This document shows, one piece after another, positions 52,889 through 63,775 of a DNA stretch of 64,000 nucleotides. Positions within the stretch are counted from its first letter, which is position 1. Each line of letters begins with the position of its first letter. Under the pieces are notes generated by a model. That model was not told the origin of the DNA and did no database searches. It saw nothing but the letters and a program-made list of their open reading frames with translations. The stretch spans positions 33,112-97,111 of the forward strand of contig NZ_LZMC01000021.1 of assembly GCF_001668615.1 (NCBI RefSeq), given 5' to 3'. The DNA comes from Mycobacterium sp. 1274761.0 (lineage in GTDB: Bacteria > Actinomycetota > Actinomycetes > Mycobacteriales > Mycobacteriaceae). The position numbers were made by a program, and so were the translations under genes.

Positions 52889-55246
52889 TCAGGCGGCGCT
52901 CGTGACGCGGTAGACGTCGTAGACGCCTTCGACATTGCGCACCACGTTGAGCACGTGGCCGAGGTGCTTGGGATCGCCCATCTCGAACGTGAACCGGCTG
53001 ATCGCCACCCGGTCGTTGGATGTGGTGACCGACGCCGAAAGAATGTTGACCTTCTCGTCGGCCAGCACGCGCGTCACGTCGGACAGCAGCCGGTGCCGGT
53101 CGAGCGCCTCGACCTGAATCGCGACCAGGAACACCGACGACGGCGACGGCGCCCACTTCACGTCGATGATGCGCTCGGACTGCTGCTGCAGCGACGACGC
53201 GTTCGTGCAGTCGGTGCGGTGCACGCTGACACCGCCGCCGCGGGTGACGAAACCCATGATGTTGTCCCCGGGCACCGGCGTGCAGCACTTGGCCAGCTTG
53301 GTCAACACACCCGGAGCGCCGGGCACCGCGACGCCGACGTCGTCGTTGCTGCGGTGACGCACCGGCATGGTCGCGGGGGTGGACCGCTCCGCCAGCTCGT
53401 CGGCTGCCTCGTCGTCGCCGCCGAGCTGTGCCACCAGGCGTTGCACGACGTGGCGCGCCGAGATATGGCCCTCACCGACGGCGGTGTAGAGGGCTGACAC
53501 GTCGGCGTACCGCAGCTCGCGCGCCAGGGCAGCCACCGCTTCGGCATTCATCAAGCGCTGCAAGGGAAGTCCACCGCGGCGCACCTCGCGCGCGATGGCG
53601 TCCTTACCAGACTCCAGGGCTTCCTCGCGACGCTCCTTGGCGAACCACTGCCGGATCTTGGCCTTCGCGCGGGGGGATACCACGAACTGCTGCCAGTCCC
53701 GTGACGGCCCGGCATTGGGAGCCTTGGATGTGAAAACCTCGACAACTTCGCCGTTTTCGAGCTTGCGCTCCAGTGCGACGAGCCTGCCGTTGACACGCGC
53801 CCCGATGCAGCGGTGGCCGACCTCGGTGTGGACTGCGTAGGCGAAGTCCACCGGTGTCGACCCCGTCGGCAGCGTGATCACGTCGCCCTTCGGCGTGAAC
53901 ACGAAGATCTCCTGCACGGCAAGGTCGTAGCGCAGCGACTCGAGGAACTCGCCCGGGTCCGCGGCTTCCCGCTGCCAGTCGAGAAGTTGACGCATCCAGG
54001 CCATCTCGTCGATTTCGGCGGCGGTGTGGCCCGACGGTACTCCGTTGCGGCCCTTGGCTTCTTTGTAGCGCCAATGCGCCGCAATGCCGTATTCGGCGGT
54101 GCCGTGCATGTCGTTGGTGCGGATTTGCACCTCCAGCGGTTTGCCCTCCGGGCCGACCACCGTGGTGTGCAGCGACTGGTACACCCCGTAGCGCGGTTGG
54201 GCGATGTAGTCCTTGAACCGGCCGGCCATCGGCTGCCACAGCGAATGCACGACGCCCACGGCGGCATAGCAGTCGCGGATCTGGTCACACAGGATGCGGA
54301 TACCGACGAGGTCGTGGATGTCGTCGAAGTCGCGGCCCTTGACGATCATCTTCTGATAGATCGACCAGTAGTGCTTCGGCCGGCCCTCGACCGTGGCGGT
54401 GATCTTCGACTTCGCCAGTGTGGCACTGATTTCCGACCGCACCTTGGCCAGATACGTGTCGCGCGAGGGCGCCCTGTCGGCCACCAGGCGCACGATCTCT
54501 TCGTATTTCTTCGGATGCAGGATGGCGAACGCCAGATCCTCTAGCTCCCACTTGACCGTCGCCATGCCGAGCCGATGGGCAAGTGGCGCGATGACTTCCA
54601 GGGTTTCGCGGGCTTTGCGGGCCTGCTTCTCCGGCGGCAGGAACCGCATAGTGCGCATGTTGTGCAGCCGGTCGGCGACCTTGATCACCAGCACGCGCGG
54701 ATCACGGGCCATCGCGATGATCATCTTGCGGATGGTTTCGCCCTCGGCGGCGGTGCCCAGCACGACACGGTCCAGCTTGGTGACGCCGTCGACCAGATGC
54801 CCGACCTCGTCGCCGAAGTCGTTGGTCAGCGCCTCAAGCGTGTAGCCGGTGTCCTCGACGGTGTCGTGGAGCAGCGCGGCCACCAGCGTCGTGGTGTCCA
54901 TGCCGAGCTCGGCCAAGATGTTGGCCACCGCGAGCGGATGGGTGATGTAGGGGTCACCCGAGCGGCGCAGTTGGTCGGCGTGGCGCTGCTCGGCAACCTC
55001 ATAGGCCCGTTGCAGCAGCGAAAGATCGGCCTTTGCAAAGAACTGGCGGTGGACGGCGACGAGCGGCTCGAGCACCGGGTTCACGGCGCTGCGCTGCGAC
55101 GTCATGCGCCGCGCGAGGCGGGCGCGGACGCGCCGCGAGGTCGAGGTCTTCGCGGTGTCGGTGGTGGCGGGCGGCGCGGCCTCGGGCACCTCCTGGGACA
55201 CCGGTGGTGGCTCTACGGCCGCCGCTGTGCCTTGTTCTTCGGCCAT
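52889..55246 (-). CDS. relA: Bifunctional (p)ppGpp synthetase/hydrolase Rel
   Basis: 785 residues from ATG 55246 with GAGGAGG upstream; the open frame to 55417 is overlapping-strand sequence. N-terminal HD hydrolase ([15 protein letters not shown], and [12 protein letters not shown]), synthetase domain with [13 protein letters not shown] and [19 protein letters not shown] (RxKD-type, bifunctional), TGS domain starting around [14 protein letters not shown], the zinc-finger/CC region ([20 protein letters not shown]) and ACT domain at the C-terminus. It controls the stringent response. Mycobacteria use a single bifunctional Rel of this size. Confidence 0.97.
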   Translation of the reverse strand: MAEEQGTAAAVEPPPVSQEVPEAAPPATTDTAKTSTSRRVRARLARRMTSQRSAVNPVLEPLVAVHRQFFAKADLSLLQRAYEVAEQRHADQLRRSGDPYITHPLAVANILAELGMDTTTLVAALLHDTVEDTGYTLEALTNDFGDEVGHLVDGVTKLDRVVLGTAAEGETIRKMIIAMARDPRVLVIKVADRLHNMRTMRFLPPEKQARKARETLEVIAPLAHRLGMATVKWELEDLAFAILHPKKYEEIVRLVADRAPSRDTYLAKVRSEISATLAKSKITATVEGRPKHYWSIYQKMIVKGRDFDDIHDLVGIRILCDQIRDCYAAVGVVHSLWQPMAGRFKDYIAQPRYGVYQSLHTTVVGPEGKPLEVQIRTNDMHGTAEYGIAAHWRYKEAKGRNGVPSGHTAAEIDEMAWMRQLLDWQREAADPGEFLESLRYDLAVQEIFVFTPKGDVITLPTGSTPVDFAYAVHTEVGHRCIGARVNGRLVALERKLENGEVVEVFTSKAPNAGPSRDWQQFVVSPRAKAKIRQWFAKERREEALESGKDAIAREVRRGGLPLQRLMNAEAVAALARELRYADVSALYTAVGEGHISARHVVQRLVAQLGGDDEAADELAERSTPATMPVRHRSNDDVGVAVPGAPGVLTKLAKCCTPVPGDNIMGFVTRGGGVSVHRTDCTNASSLQQQSERIIDVKWAPSPSSVFLVAIQVEALDRHRLLSDVTRVLADEKVNILSASVTTSNDRVAISRFTFEMGDPKHLGHVLNVVRNVEGVYDVYRVTSAA

Positions 55247-55283
55247 CGTCACCTCCTCGCCCGCCAGACTTCGAGGATATCCT

Positions 55284-55814
55284 TCAGATGGAGTGCAAGC
55301 TGGCGACCGGCAGCGGTTCGAGCAGGTCGCGACCCCCGAGAGCGGGGATCTCCAGTACCACCGCAGCCGCGGTGACGTGTGCGCCCGCCCTGGCGAGCAA
55401 CCGCGACGTGGCCGCAAGCGTTCCGCCGGTGGCCAGCACGTCGTCGATGACCACGACGTTGCGCCCGGTCAGGTCGATGCCGTCGGCAGGGATCTCCAGC
55501 GTCGCCGTCCCGTACTCCAGGTCGTAGGTCTCGCTGTACACCGGCGGCGGCAACTTGCCCGCCTTGCGCACGGCCAGGACGCCGATGCCCAGCTTGTTGG
55601 CGACCGCACCGCCGACCAGAAAGCCGCGCGCGTCGACGCCGGCCACCAGATCGGCGTCTGCGGCGATCTCGGCGAGCGCGCCGGTCACCACCGCGAGCCC
55701 GCGCGGATCGGCCAGCACCGGCGTCAGGTCCTTGAACTGGACTCCGGGTTCGGGGAAATCGGCGACCTCGCGGGTGAGCGACTCGATGACCGCCCGGACT
55801 TCGGCGTGGTTCAC
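55284..55814 (-). CDS. apt: Adenine phosphoribosyltransferase
   Basis: 176 residues from GTG 55814 overlapping the SBP-lipoprotein stop (GTGA). Type I PRTase: PRPP-binding motif [30 protein letters not shown] and the N-terminal [16 protein letters not shown] purine hood. It converts adenine plus PRPP to AMP. Located between the lipoprotein and relA, as in M. tuberculosis. Confidence 0.96.
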   Translation of the reverse strand: MNHAEVRAVIESLTREVADFPEPGVQFKDLTPVLADPRGLAVVTGALAEIAADADLVAGVDARGFLVGGAVANKLGIGVLAVRKAGKLPPPVYSETYDLEYGTATLEIPADGIDLTGRNVVVIDDVLATGGTLAATSRLLARAGAHVTAAAVVLEIPALGGRDLLEPLPVASLHSI

Positions 55815-57451
55815 TCGTCCAACACCCAACGGTCCATGTTCCACCCCGCACCCCAGCGCGTCGGATTGCTGCTGACGGCATACATGTTCTTCGATGTGAT
55901 CAGGGTTCGCTGCTGCCGATACAGCGGCAGCGTCGGCAGGTCGGCCCACAGCATGGGCCCGGCCTCGCCGAGCAGGTTGCCGATCTCCTTCGGGTCGGCG
56001 GTCACCGCGAGCCCGTCGATGATGCCGTCGATGCGCGGGTTCGAATAGCCCGACAGGTTGTTCCCGTTGCCGGTGTGCAGGGCGTAGGCGTCCATCGCCG
56101 ACGAGCCCGTCGAACCGCTTCCGGTGGCGCCGCCGGTGCTGGACAGCAGCACGTCGATCTCGTTGTTGCGCAACGTCAGCGGGCCGGTGGTGTCGGAGGC
56201 GACGTCCTGCACGGTGATGCCGGCGGGCGCGCACGCCTTGGCGATCGCGCCGACCGTCGCGGCCAGCCGCGCGTTGGGCGTCTGGTACCCGATGCGCACC
56301 TGCAACGGTTGATTGCCCAGCGCCTCGCGGGCCGCGCCGGGGTTGGAGGCGACGAACTGTTCAGCCCCGACCGCTTCCCCGCTGCCGACCGCCTCCTCGG
56401 TCACCGGGTTGAGACGGGTGTTGGCGATCGGCGCCTCCGCGTTGCGGGCGATCACGTCGCGCGGCGTGCACAGCGCCAGCGCGCGACGGGCGGGCGGTGC
56501 GGCCAGCGGCCCCTGGGCGGCGAAGATCAGCTGCTCGATGCCCGCCGACGGGCTGTCGTCCCGGGTGTAGCCCTCGGGCATGTTGAGCACACCCGAGGAA
56601 CCGGTGGCGACGTCGACCACGTCGACCGTGCCGTTGTTGAGCCGGTCCTGGACGTCGGCGCCGCGCGGCCTGACGATGACCTTGTGGGTGACCGGTTTTG
56701 CGCCCCACCACTTGTCGTTGGCGACGAGCACTACAGCACCGTCGTCGCCGACCGATTCGATCTTGTAGGGACCCGATGACGGGAAGTGCTTCAGGTCGAG
56801 TTTGGGTGTGAGGTTCCAGGTGCTGTTCCACGCCTGGGCGATGCGGTCGATGGCCGGACCGTCGTTGTTGATGATCGCGCCGGTGACGTCGACGCCGAGT
56901 TCGTCGGACAGGACGTGGGCCGGCATCAGCGAGGTGGCGGAGAACAGCTGGCCGTAGTCGACCACGCCACGATCGGGCGCGAACGACACCCGCGCCCGTT
57001 TCTGGCCCGACGCGCAGTCGACGGTGGCGATCTCGCGGTAACCGGCCTGACTGGCCGCTTCGAAAGCCGGGAACCGGCCCGACTGCGCCGCCCAGGCCAG
57101 CACCAGGTCGTCGCAGGTAACCGGCTTACCGTCCGAGTAGACGGCGTTGTCGCTGATCACGTAGTCGAGGATCAAGGGAGCGCGGCCGACGACGGCGATG
57201 GTGCCGAAGTCGTGGTCGCCGACGATCTGGCCATCGGGACCGTGGTAGTTGAAGCCGGTCAGCACGCGCGCGAACGCCTGCGGGCCGCCTGACGCCGCCC
57301 CGGCGATGGTGTTGGTGTTGTACGTCGTCAACGTGCCATCGACGGTGTAGGTGATCTCACCGGCCGGGTTGCCGGAACAGGACGACACGCCCATCGCACA
57401 GGCCAGCGCGGCTGTCACCGCGGCAGCTGTCATCCGCAAGCGAGCCGACAT
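55811..57451 (-). CDS. ABC-transporter family 5 solute-binding lipoprotein (Rv2585c type)
   Basis: 546 residues. Lipobox GVSSC near residue 25 gives a lipid-anchored extracytoplasmic protein. The fold is SBP_bac_5 (peptide/oligopeptide-binding): [44 protein letters not shown] and DRWVLDE at the end. No permease or ATPase genes adjoin it; instead it is between secF and apt in the conserved sec-rel operon, so partner transporter or ligand cannot be inferred. Confidence 0.92.
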   Translation of the reverse strand: MSARLRMTAAAVTAALACAMGVSSCSGNPAGEITYTVDGTLTTYNTNTIAGAASGGPQAFARVLTGFNYHGPDGQIVGDHDFGTIAVVGRAPLILDYVISDNAVYSDGKPVTCDDLVLAWAAQSGRFPAFEAASQAGYREIATVDCASGQKRARVSFAPDRGVVDYGQLFSATSLMPAHVLSDELGVDVTGAIINNDGPAIDRIAQAWNSTWNLTPKLDLKHFPSSGPYKIESVGDDGAVVLVANDKWWGAKPVTHKVIVRPRGADVQDRLNNGTVDVVDVATGSSGVLNMPEGYTRDDSPSAGIEQLIFAAQGPLAAPPARRALALCTPRDVIARNAEAPIANTRLNPVTEEAVGSGEAVGAEQFVASNPGAAREALGNQPLQVRIGYQTPNARLAATVGAIAKACAPAGITVQDVASDTTGPLTLRNNEIDVLLSSTGGATGSGSTGSSAMDAYALHTGNGNNLSGYSNPRIDGIIDGLAVTADPKEIGNLLGEAGPMLWADLPTLPLYRQQRTLITSKNMYAVSSNPTRWGAGWNMDRWVLDE

Positions 57452-57459
57452 GGGTGGGG

Positions 57460-58773
57460 CTACCGCCGCCGGGTATTCCGCTTACCCGAGGGCCGTCCGG
57501 TTCTGCTGCTGTTGGGCCGGATGGGCCGCGCCCCTGGGGCGGGTTTCTCGGCGGCCGAGTGCTTGGCCGTCGTCGTCGACGGCGCTGCCGTGGTGGCCGC
57601 GACGGTTTCCTTGTGGTCCTTGCCGTCCTTGCCGTCCTTGCCGTCCTTGCCGTCGTCGACGTCCGCGTCGGCCTCGGCCGCTTCGGCGGCCGCTCGCGAC
57701 TTTTCGGGCTTGCGGCGGTTGAGCACCCGCCGGGTATGGGTGCGCACGAGCTCGGTGCGTTCCCGCAGACTCACGAGCAGAGGTGTGGCGAAGAAGATCG
57801 ACGAGTAGGTGCCGACGATGACGCCGACGAGCTGGACGAGGGCGAGGTCCTTCAGCGTGCCGACGCCCAGCAACCACACCGCCACCACCATCAGCGAGAT
57901 GATCGGCAGCACCGAGATGAGGCTGGTGTTGATCGACCGCATGAAGGTTTGGTTGATCGCGAGGTTGGCCTGTTCGGCGAACGTGCGACGGGTGGTGTGC
58001 TGGAAGCCGTGGGTGTTCTCCTCGACCTTGTCGAACACGATGACGGTGTCATACAGCGAGAAGCCGAGAATCGTCAGCAGGCCGATCACCGTCGCAGGCG
58101 TGACCTCGAATCCGACCAGCGAATACACGCCGGCGGTGACCACCAGGTCGAAAACCAGCGTCGCCATGGCGGCCAGCGCCATGTAGCGCTCGTAACGCAC
58201 GGTGATGTAGATAGCGGCGAGCACCAGGAAGACGATCAGAGCGATGAACGCCTTCTTCGTGATCTGGCCGCCCCAGGTCTCCGACACCGCCGAGTCGCTG
58301 ATCGCCTGCTTGCTGGGCTTACCGTCGAGACCCTTGGGCTGGAAGGCGTCGAACAACGCGTCGCGCAGCTTGGTCGTCTCGTCGTTGTTGAGCGCTTCGG
58401 ACCGGATCTGCACGGTCGCCGACGGACCGTTGCCGACCACTACGACCGATTCGGCGTCCTTGCCCAGCGCCTGGCTGAACACCGCCTCGACGCGTTCGGT
58501 GGTGACACCCGCGGCGGGCATGGACACCTTGGTGCCGCCCTCGAAGTCGATGCCGAAGGTGAAACCACGCAGGATCATGCTCGCCAGGCAAACCGCGACG
58601 ATGGCACCGCTGACGGCGTACCAGAGCTTGCGCCTGCCGATGACCTCGAAGGCGCCGGTACCGGTGTAGAGCCTGACGAAGAAGCCGTGCCTGGGGACGT
58701 CGGCCGCGGAACTCTCCAGGGCCGGCGCCTCCACGGCGCGGGATTCGGTCACATCTGAGGTGCGCTTGGCCAT
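57460..58773 (-). CDS. secF: Protein-export membrane protein SecF
   Basis: 437 residues. Six membrane helices with the SecF periplasmic N-terminal loop (FTFGIDFEGGTKVSM, D1-D4-type) and the later IGLLTILGFSLYDTVIVFDKVEEN and SINTSLISVLPIISL motifs. The C-terminal cytoplasmic extension of about 100 residues is charged and repetitive (KDGKDGKDGKD), encoded by the 9-bp tandem repeat at 57618, and ends in a basic tail. SecF works with SecD in proton-driven protein export. Starts 3 nt after secD. Confidence 0.97.
   Translation of the reverse strand: MAKRTSDVTESRAVEAPALESSAADVPRHGFFVRLYTGTGAFEVIGRRKLWYAVSGAIVAVCLASMILRGFTFGIDFEGGTKVSMPAAGVTTERVEAVFSQALGKDAESVVVVGNGPSATVQIRSEALNNDETTKLRDALFDAFQPKGLDGKPSKQAISDSAVSETWGGQITKKAFIALIVFLVLAAIYITVRYERYMALAAMATLVFDLVVTAGVYSLVGFEVTPATVIGLLTILGFSLYDTVIVFDKVEENTHGFQHTTRRTFAEQANLAINQTFMRSINTSLISVLPIISLMVVAVWLLGVGTLKDLALVQLVGVIVGTYSSIFFATPLLVSLRERTELVRTHTRRVLNRRKPEKSRAAAEAAEADADVDDGKDGKDGKDGKDHKETVAATTAAPSTTTAKHSAAEKPAPGARPIRPNSSRTGRPSGKRNTRRR
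57618..57653 (+). repeat. 9-bp tandem repeat (CCTTGCCGT) x4 within secF
   Basis: Four perfect contiguous copies of CCTTGCCGT, encoding the (G-K-D) repeat of the SecF tail on the minus strand. Its in-frame period and exact repetition make it a likely site of length variation. Confidence 0.9.
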
Positions 58774-58776
58774 CGG

Positions 58777-60486
58777 CTATCCCCGTCCCGTCGCTGCGGA
58801 CACTCGGCGCTCACGCGCGACCTGCTGCACGGCGCCGAGACCGTTGAACGCGGGCTTGGCCAGCGTTGGCGATTTCGACGCCAGGAACACCAACGGCCAG
58901 GTCACTAGGAAGACCACCACGACGTCGAGGATCGTGGTCAGGCCCAACGTGAACGCGAATCCCTTGACCTGGCCGACCGCCAGGATGTAGAGCACGACCG
59001 CGGCGAGGAAGGTCACGGCATTGCCGGAGATGATCGTCTTGCGTGCACGTTTCCAGCCCCGGGGCACCGCCGACCGGAACGTCTTGCCTTCACGTATCTC
59101 GTCTTTGATGCGTTCGAAGAACACCACGAACGAGTCGGCAGTGGTGCCGATACCGATGATCAGACCCGCGATGCCGGCCAGGTCCAGGGTGTAGTTGATG
59201 TATCTGCCGAGCAGGACGAGGATCGCGAAAACCATTGCGCCGGAGGCGATCAGCGATAGCGCCGTCAACAGTCCCAGCACCCGGTAGTACAACAGCGAAT
59301 AGATCAGCACCAGCGCCAGACCGATGGCGCCCGCGATCAGGCCGGCCCGAAGCGAGGTCAAACCCAGTGTGGCCGAGACGGTTTCGGCTTCTGAAGACTC
59401 GAACGACAGCGGCAACGAGCCGTACTTCAGCACGTTGGCCAGTTCCTTGGCCTTCTGTGCGTTGAAGTGTCCAGTGATCTGGGTGTTGCCGCCAGGGATC
59501 GCCTCCTGGATCTCGGGGGCGCTGACGACCTGCGAGTCAAGGGTGAAGGCGGTCTGCGTGCCGACGTGGGAGGCGGTGAAGTCGGCCCACACGTTGGCCG
59601 CGTCTGGCTTGAACTCCAGCTGTACGACGTACTCGCTGCGCTGGGTGTCCATGCCGGAACTGGCGTTCTTGATCTGCTCGCCGCTGATGATCGACTTGTC
59701 CAGCAGATAGACCTGAGAGTGGTCGGTCGAGCACGTCACCAGCGGCAGGTTCGGATCATCGTTGCCTGCCAGGACGTCGTCCTCATTGCATCTCGTGGCT
59801 TGGAACTGCAACGCCAGAATCTGGATCTGCTGTTCGGTGCTCTGCCGCAGCGCCTTCTCGTCGGCGATGCGTTGCGCGAGGTCCTTATTGTTCTCCTGCG
59901 GCTGGGGCGCGGGGCCCGGAGAAGGGGTTGGGCCCGGCGGCGGGGCCTCGGGATACGGGCGCGGCTGTGGGGCCGGCGGCGCGGGCTGCGGGGCCGGCGG
60001 TGCAGGCTGCTCGGCCGGCAGCGGTTGTTCCGGCGGTGCGCCGGGCCCTCCGGCAGGCGGGCCGGCCGGCGTCGGGCCGGCCTCCTCGGGCTGTTGCGGC
60101 TGTTGCGCCTCGATCACATGGATCACCGGGCGGATGTACAGCCGCGCGGTCTGACCGAGGTTGCGGGCCTCGTTGCCCTCGTTACCGGGCACGGTGATCA
60201 CCAGGTTGTCGCCGTCGATCACCACCTCAGAGCCGGACACACCGAGGCCGTTGACGCGCGAAGAGATGATCTCCTTCGCCTGGTTCAGCGCGTCCTGAGT
60301 GGGCCGCGAGCCATCCGGCGTGCGGGCGGTCAGGGTGACCCTGGTGCCGCCCTGCAGGTCGATACCCAGTTTCGGTTTGGCCTGCTTGTCTCCGGTCAGG
60401 AACACCAGCAGGTACACCCCGACCAGCAGCGCCAGGAAGACTGCCAGGTAGCGGGCAGGGTGCACCGGCGTCGAAGGCGATGCCAC
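58777..60486 (-). CDS. secD: Protein-export membrane protein SecD
   Basis: 569 residues from GTG 60486. N-terminal helix ([18 protein letters not shown]), the [14 protein letters not shown] motif, and the C-terminal membrane part with [20 protein letters not shown] and [20 protein letters not shown]. Between about residues 130 and 205 is an unusually long Pro/Ala/Gly-rich stretch ([19 protein letters not shown]) in the large periplasmic loop. It couples the proton-motive force to preprotein movement together with SecF and YajC. Confidence 0.97.
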   Translation of the reverse strand: MASPSTPVHPARYLAVFLALLVGVYLLVFLTGDKQAKPKLGIDLQGGTRVTLTARTPDGSRPTQDALNQAKEIISSRVNGLGVSGSEVVIDGDNLVITVPGNEGNEARNLGQTARLYIRPVIHVIEAQQPQQPEEAGPTPAGPPAGGPGAPPEQPLPAEQPAPPAPQPAPPAPQPRPYPEAPPPGPTPSPGPAPQPQENNKDLAQRIADEKALRQSTEQQIQILALQFQATRCNEDDVLAGNDDPNLPLVTCSTDHSQVYLLDKSIISGEQIKNASSGMDTQRSEYVVQLEFKPDAANVWADFTASHVGTQTAFTLDSQVVSAPEIQEAIPGGNTQITGHFNAQKAKELANVLKYGSLPLSFESSEAETVSATLGLTSLRAGLIAGAIGLALVLIYSLLYYRVLGLLTALSLIASGAMVFAILVLLGRYINYTLDLAGIAGLIIGIGTTADSFVVFFERIKDEIREGKTFRSAVPRGWKRARKTIISGNAVTFLAAVVLYILAVGQVKGFAFTLGLTTILDVVVVFLVTWPLVFLASKSPTLAKPAFNGLGAVQQVARERRVSAATGRG

Positions 60487-60559
60487 GTTTCTTCGGTCTC
60501 CTCGAGGTCAGGTCGTCAGCACCGCAAAGGGTACGTGTTGAGTTGCCGACCGTCAGTTG

Positions 60560-60904
60560 TCAGGTGAGTCGGTTCTGTTCGCTGCTATCGGTGATCTCGG
60601 TCGCCGTCGATTCCGGCTCGCCGGCGTCATCCTCGTCGTACTCGTCGTCGGGCTCGATGCGGTCCCGGATGGCCAGCTTCATCCACGTCGTCACCACGCC
60701 TTCGGCGATCTTGAGATCGACGTAGTCGTCGGTGATCGCGGTGATCTCGCCCTTCAGGCCGGACGTGGTGTGCACCTGGTCGCCGACCTGCAAGGAGTTG
60801 TGCAGGTCGATGGTGGCCTGCATCGCTTTCTTCTGCCGCCGCGAGGCGAAGAACATAAAGGCGCCCAGAACGATGAGCAGGGGTAGCAGGGTGACCAATT
60901 CCAT
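60560..60904 (-). CDS. yajC: Preprotein translocase accessory subunit YajC
   Basis: 114 residues. N-terminal membrane helix (LLPLLIVLGAFMFFASRRQKKAM) followed by the SH3-like domain LHNSLQVGDQVHTTSGLKGEITAI, and an acidic tail (EPDDEYDEDDAGEPE). First gene of the yajC-secD-secF operon; 73 nt to secD. Divergent from gabT. Confidence 0.96.
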   Translation of the reverse strand: MELVTLLPLLIVLGAFMFFASRRQKKAMQATIDLHNSLQVGDQVHTTSGLKGEITAITDDYVDLKIAEGVVTTWMKLAIRDRIEPDDEYDEDDAGEPESTATEITDSSEQNRLT

Positions 60905-61045
60905 GGCAGCAACTGTCTTTCATGTCGTTCGTGCGATGTGGGCCCGGACCAATCGGAAAACTCGGGGCCGTTCTAGGTGACCAGTGTGCCATTGCGGCAG
61001 TTGAAGGCCGAGCGGCCCCGCATTCCAGGACTACGCTCAGACGGC

Positions 61046-62386
61046 GTGAGCACCGTGGAGCAGAGCCGCTATCTGGCCACCAGCATTCCCGGTCCACGGT
61101 CGAAGGCGCTGATCGACCGCAAGCTCGCGGCGGTCTCCCGTGGTATCGGAAACACTATGGGAGTGTATGCCGCGCGGGCGGGCGGCGGCATCGTCGAAGA
61201 CGTCGACGGCAACCGCTTCATCGACCTCGGCTCAGGCATCGCGGTCACCACGATCGGCAACGCTTCGCCGCGCGTCATCGACGCGGTGCGCGCCCAGGTC
61301 GCCGACTTCACCCACACCTGCTTCATGATCACGCCGTACGAGGAGTACATCGCGGTCGCCGAGGCGCTCAACCGGCTGACTCCCGGCGGCTTCGAGAAGC
61401 GCTCTGCGCTGTTCAATTCGGGCTCTGAAGCGGTGGAGAATGCTATCAAGATCGCCAGGACGTACACCCGCAAGCAGGCGGTGGTGTCCTTCGACCACGC
61501 TTATCACGGCCGCACCAACCTGACCATGGCGTTGACCGCGAAGTCGATGCCGTACAAGCACGGCTTCGGCCCGTTCGCACCGGAGATCTACCGCGCGCCG
61601 CTGTCCTACCCGTTTCGCGACGCGGAGTTCGGCAAGGAGATGGCCACCGACGGTGAAGTCGCCGCCCGCCGCGCGGTCGGCGTCATCGAGAAGCAGGTCG
61701 GCGCCGACAACCTGGCCGCGGTCATCATCGAGCCGATCCAGGGCGAGGGCGGTTTCATCGTGCCCGCCGACGGATTCCTGCCCGCCTTGCTCCAGTGGTG
61801 CCGGGACAACGGCGTGGTGTTCATCGCCGATGAGGTACAGACGGGGTTCGCGCGCACCGGCGCGATGTTCGCCTGCGAGCACGAGGACATCGAGCCCGAC
61901 CTGATCGTGACCGCCAAAGGAATCGCCGACGGTCTTCCGCTGTCGGCCGTGACGGGGCGCGCCGACATCATGGACGCCCCGCACGTCAGCGGGCTCGGCG
62001 GCACCTACGGCGGAAACCCCGTCGCGTGCGCGGCCGCGCTGGCCACCATCGACACCATCCAGGCCGAGGACATGGTGGCGCGGGCTGGCGAGATCGAAAA
62101 GATCATGAAGGACCGGCTGCACCGGATGCAGGCCGAGGACGACCGCATCGGCGACGTCCGGGGCCGCGGCGCCATGATCGCGATGGAGATCGTCAAGCCC
62201 GGCAGCATTGAGCCCGACGGTGAGCTCACGATGGAGGTGGCGGTCGGCTGTCACAGCGCGGGCGTGATCGTGCTGACGTGCGGGACGTTCGGCAACGTGC
62301 TGCGGTTCCTGCCGCCGTTGACGATCAGCGACGAGCTGCTCCTCGAGGGCCTCGACGTCCTGGCGCTCGTCCTCGCCGACCTATAG
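61046..62386 (+). CDS. gabT: 4-aminobutyrate (GABA) aminotransferase
   Basis: 446 residues from GTG 61046 (VSTVEQSRYLATSIPGP); GTG 61055 is possible and the open frame to 60977 is not needed. Class III PLP aminotransferase: FNSGSEAVENAIKIAR, FDHAYHGRTNLTMALT, FIADEVQTGFARTG and the PLP-lysine in LIVTAKGIADGLPL. It moves the amino group of GABA to 2-oxoglutarate. Its place after yajC is that of M. tuberculosis Rv2589. The stop lies 3 nt from the end of the convergent kinase gene. Confidence 0.95.
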   Translation: MSTVEQSRYLATSIPGPRSKALIDRKLAAVSRGIGNTMGVYAARAGGGIVEDVDGNRFIDLGSGIAVTTIGNASPRVIDAVRAQVADFTHTCFMITPYEEYIAVAEALNRLTPGGFEKRSALFNSGSEAVENAIKIARTYTRKQAVVSFDHAYHGRTNLTMALTAKSMPYKHGFGPFAPEIYRAPLSYPFRDAEFGKEMATDGEVAARRAVGVIEKQVGADNLAAVIIEPIQGEGGFIVPADGFLPALLQWCRDNGVVFIADEVQTGFARTGAMFACEHEDIEPDLIVTAKGIADGLPLSAVTGRADIMDAPHVSGLGGTYGGNPVACAAALATIDTIQAEDMVARAGEIEKIMKDRLHRMQAEDDRIGDVRGRGAMIAMEIVKPGSIEPDGELTMEVAVGCHSAGVIVLTCGTFGNVLRFLPPLTISDELLLEGLDVLALVLADL

Positions 62387-62389
62387 GCG

Positions 62390-63739
62390 TCAGCTCGGCG
62401 GCGGCAGCCGCAGCAGTAGACGAGCGCCGCCCAAGGGACTGGTCTCCAGTCTGGCTGTGCCGCCGTGGATGTCGGCCTGCTGAGCCACGAGCGCCAGGCC
62501 GAGGCCGGAGCCCGACCGTGCGGCGGTCGATCCGCGCGAGAACCGGTCGAACACGGCCGACCGCTCATCGTCGGGAACCCCGACGCCGTTGTCGTCGATG
62601 GTGATCTCGACACCGTCGGCGGAACTGATTGCGGCCAAGCGGATTTCGGTGGCTCCCCCGTGCTTGACCGCGTTGGCGATCGCGTTGTCGATGACCAGCC
62701 GCAGCCCCGCGGGCATTCCGACGATCAGCACCGTCGTCGACGACGCTAGCGACACGTTCAGGTTGGGATAGTTGCGCATGGCGTCGTGGGCGGCCCGGTC
62801 CAGCAGTTCGGTGATGTCGACCGGCACGAAATCGGCGACGGTGGTCAGCTCGCCCTGCGCCAGCCGCTCCAGCGCCGACAGCGTGGCCTCGATGCGGCTC
62901 TGGGTACGGATGACGTCGGCGATGACTTCCTTGCGCTGCTCGTCGGGGAGGTCGAGGGTGGACAGCACTTCCAGGTTGGTCCGCATAGCGGTCAGCGGCG
63001 TGCGCAGTTCGTGTGAGGCGACCGCTGCGAAGTCCCGCGCCGATTCCAGGGCGGCCCTGGTGCGCTGCTGTTCGTCGCCGATGCGGGCGAGCATTCCCTC
63101 GACCGCCTCGGCGATCTCGACGGCCTCCTGCACACCACGCACCTTCACTTCGTCCGGCTTGGACTGCGCGTTGATGACTCGGGCCTGCTGGGCGAGCACG
63201 CGGAACGGGTTGATCATGACCAGCCACAACACCGACGCGACCACGACGGTCCCGATGATTACCCCGCTGCAGATCAGCAGCACCCGCCGGTGGAGTTCGT
63301 CGATCCGCCGCTGCGTTTCGGCCAGCGGCGCACCGACCGCGATCGAGGCCTGGCCCGCGGTGAACGTCCGGACGCGGTATTCGACGCCGCCGATCGTCGT
63401 ACTTTCGTAACCGCTCTCGAACTTCGGCAGCACTATGTCCTTCGGAACCGACACCGTGATGCCGCCGACGCGGGCGGTGCGCACCAGCTCGCTGTTCGGT
63501 CCGGGCTGGTCGAGGCCCGGATTGTCCGAGTTCCGCAGCAGCGAGCTGAAGTCGCCGAGGCTGCTGACAGAGTCCAGGCGGCGATCGAGCTGGCTGTACT
63601 GGTCGTTGGTCACGCCGAACCAGACCCATGCGCCCAGCGTGATGACCAGCCCGACCACCGAAAGCGCCGCGACGATCACGATGATGCGCAGCGACATCAC
63701 GCGCGCCAGCAGCTGGTAGAGCCGTTGGACGAAGCGCAC
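62390..63739 (-). CDS. PrrB-like two-component sensor histidine kinase
   Basis: 449 residues from GTG 63739. Two membrane helices (RIIVIVAALSVVGLVITLG and VLLICSGVIIGTVVVASVLW) enclose a sensor loop; a HAMP region follows, then HisKA with the phosphoacceptor His in VASHELRTPLTAMRTN and a HATPase with NAIANAVKHGG, DDNGVGVP and GSGLGLALVAQQ. The kinase core is very close to mycobacterial PrrB (e.g. LEVLSTLDLPDEQRKEV). PrrB is normally encoded just after prrA; here the upstream reading frame (63776 onward) is not a response regulator. It therefore looks like an orphan paralogue, so I give no symbol. Confidence 0.9.
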   Translation of the reverse strand: MRFVQRLYQLLARVMSLRIIVIVAALSVVGLVITLGAWVWFGVTNDQYSQLDRRLDSVSSLGDFSSLLRNSDNPGLDQPGPNSELVRTARVGGITVSVPKDIVLPKFESGYESTTIGGVEYRVRTFTAGQASIAVGAPLAETQRRIDELHRRVLLICSGVIIGTVVVASVLWLVMINPFRVLAQQARVINAQSKPDEVKVRGVQEAVEIAEAVEGMLARIGDEQQRTRAALESARDFAAVASHELRTPLTAMRTNLEVLSTLDLPDEQRKEVIADVIRTQSRIEATLSALERLAQGELTTVADFVPVDITELLDRAAHDAMRNYPNLNVSLASSTTVLIVGMPAGLRLVIDNAIANAVKHGGATEIRLAAISSADGVEITIDDNGVGVPDDERSAVFDRFSRGSTAARSGSGLGLALVAQQADIHGGTARLETSPLGGARLLLRLPPPS

Positions 63740-63775
63740 TACGACATCTTGCCTGACGAGTGCGCTGATGCCTCC

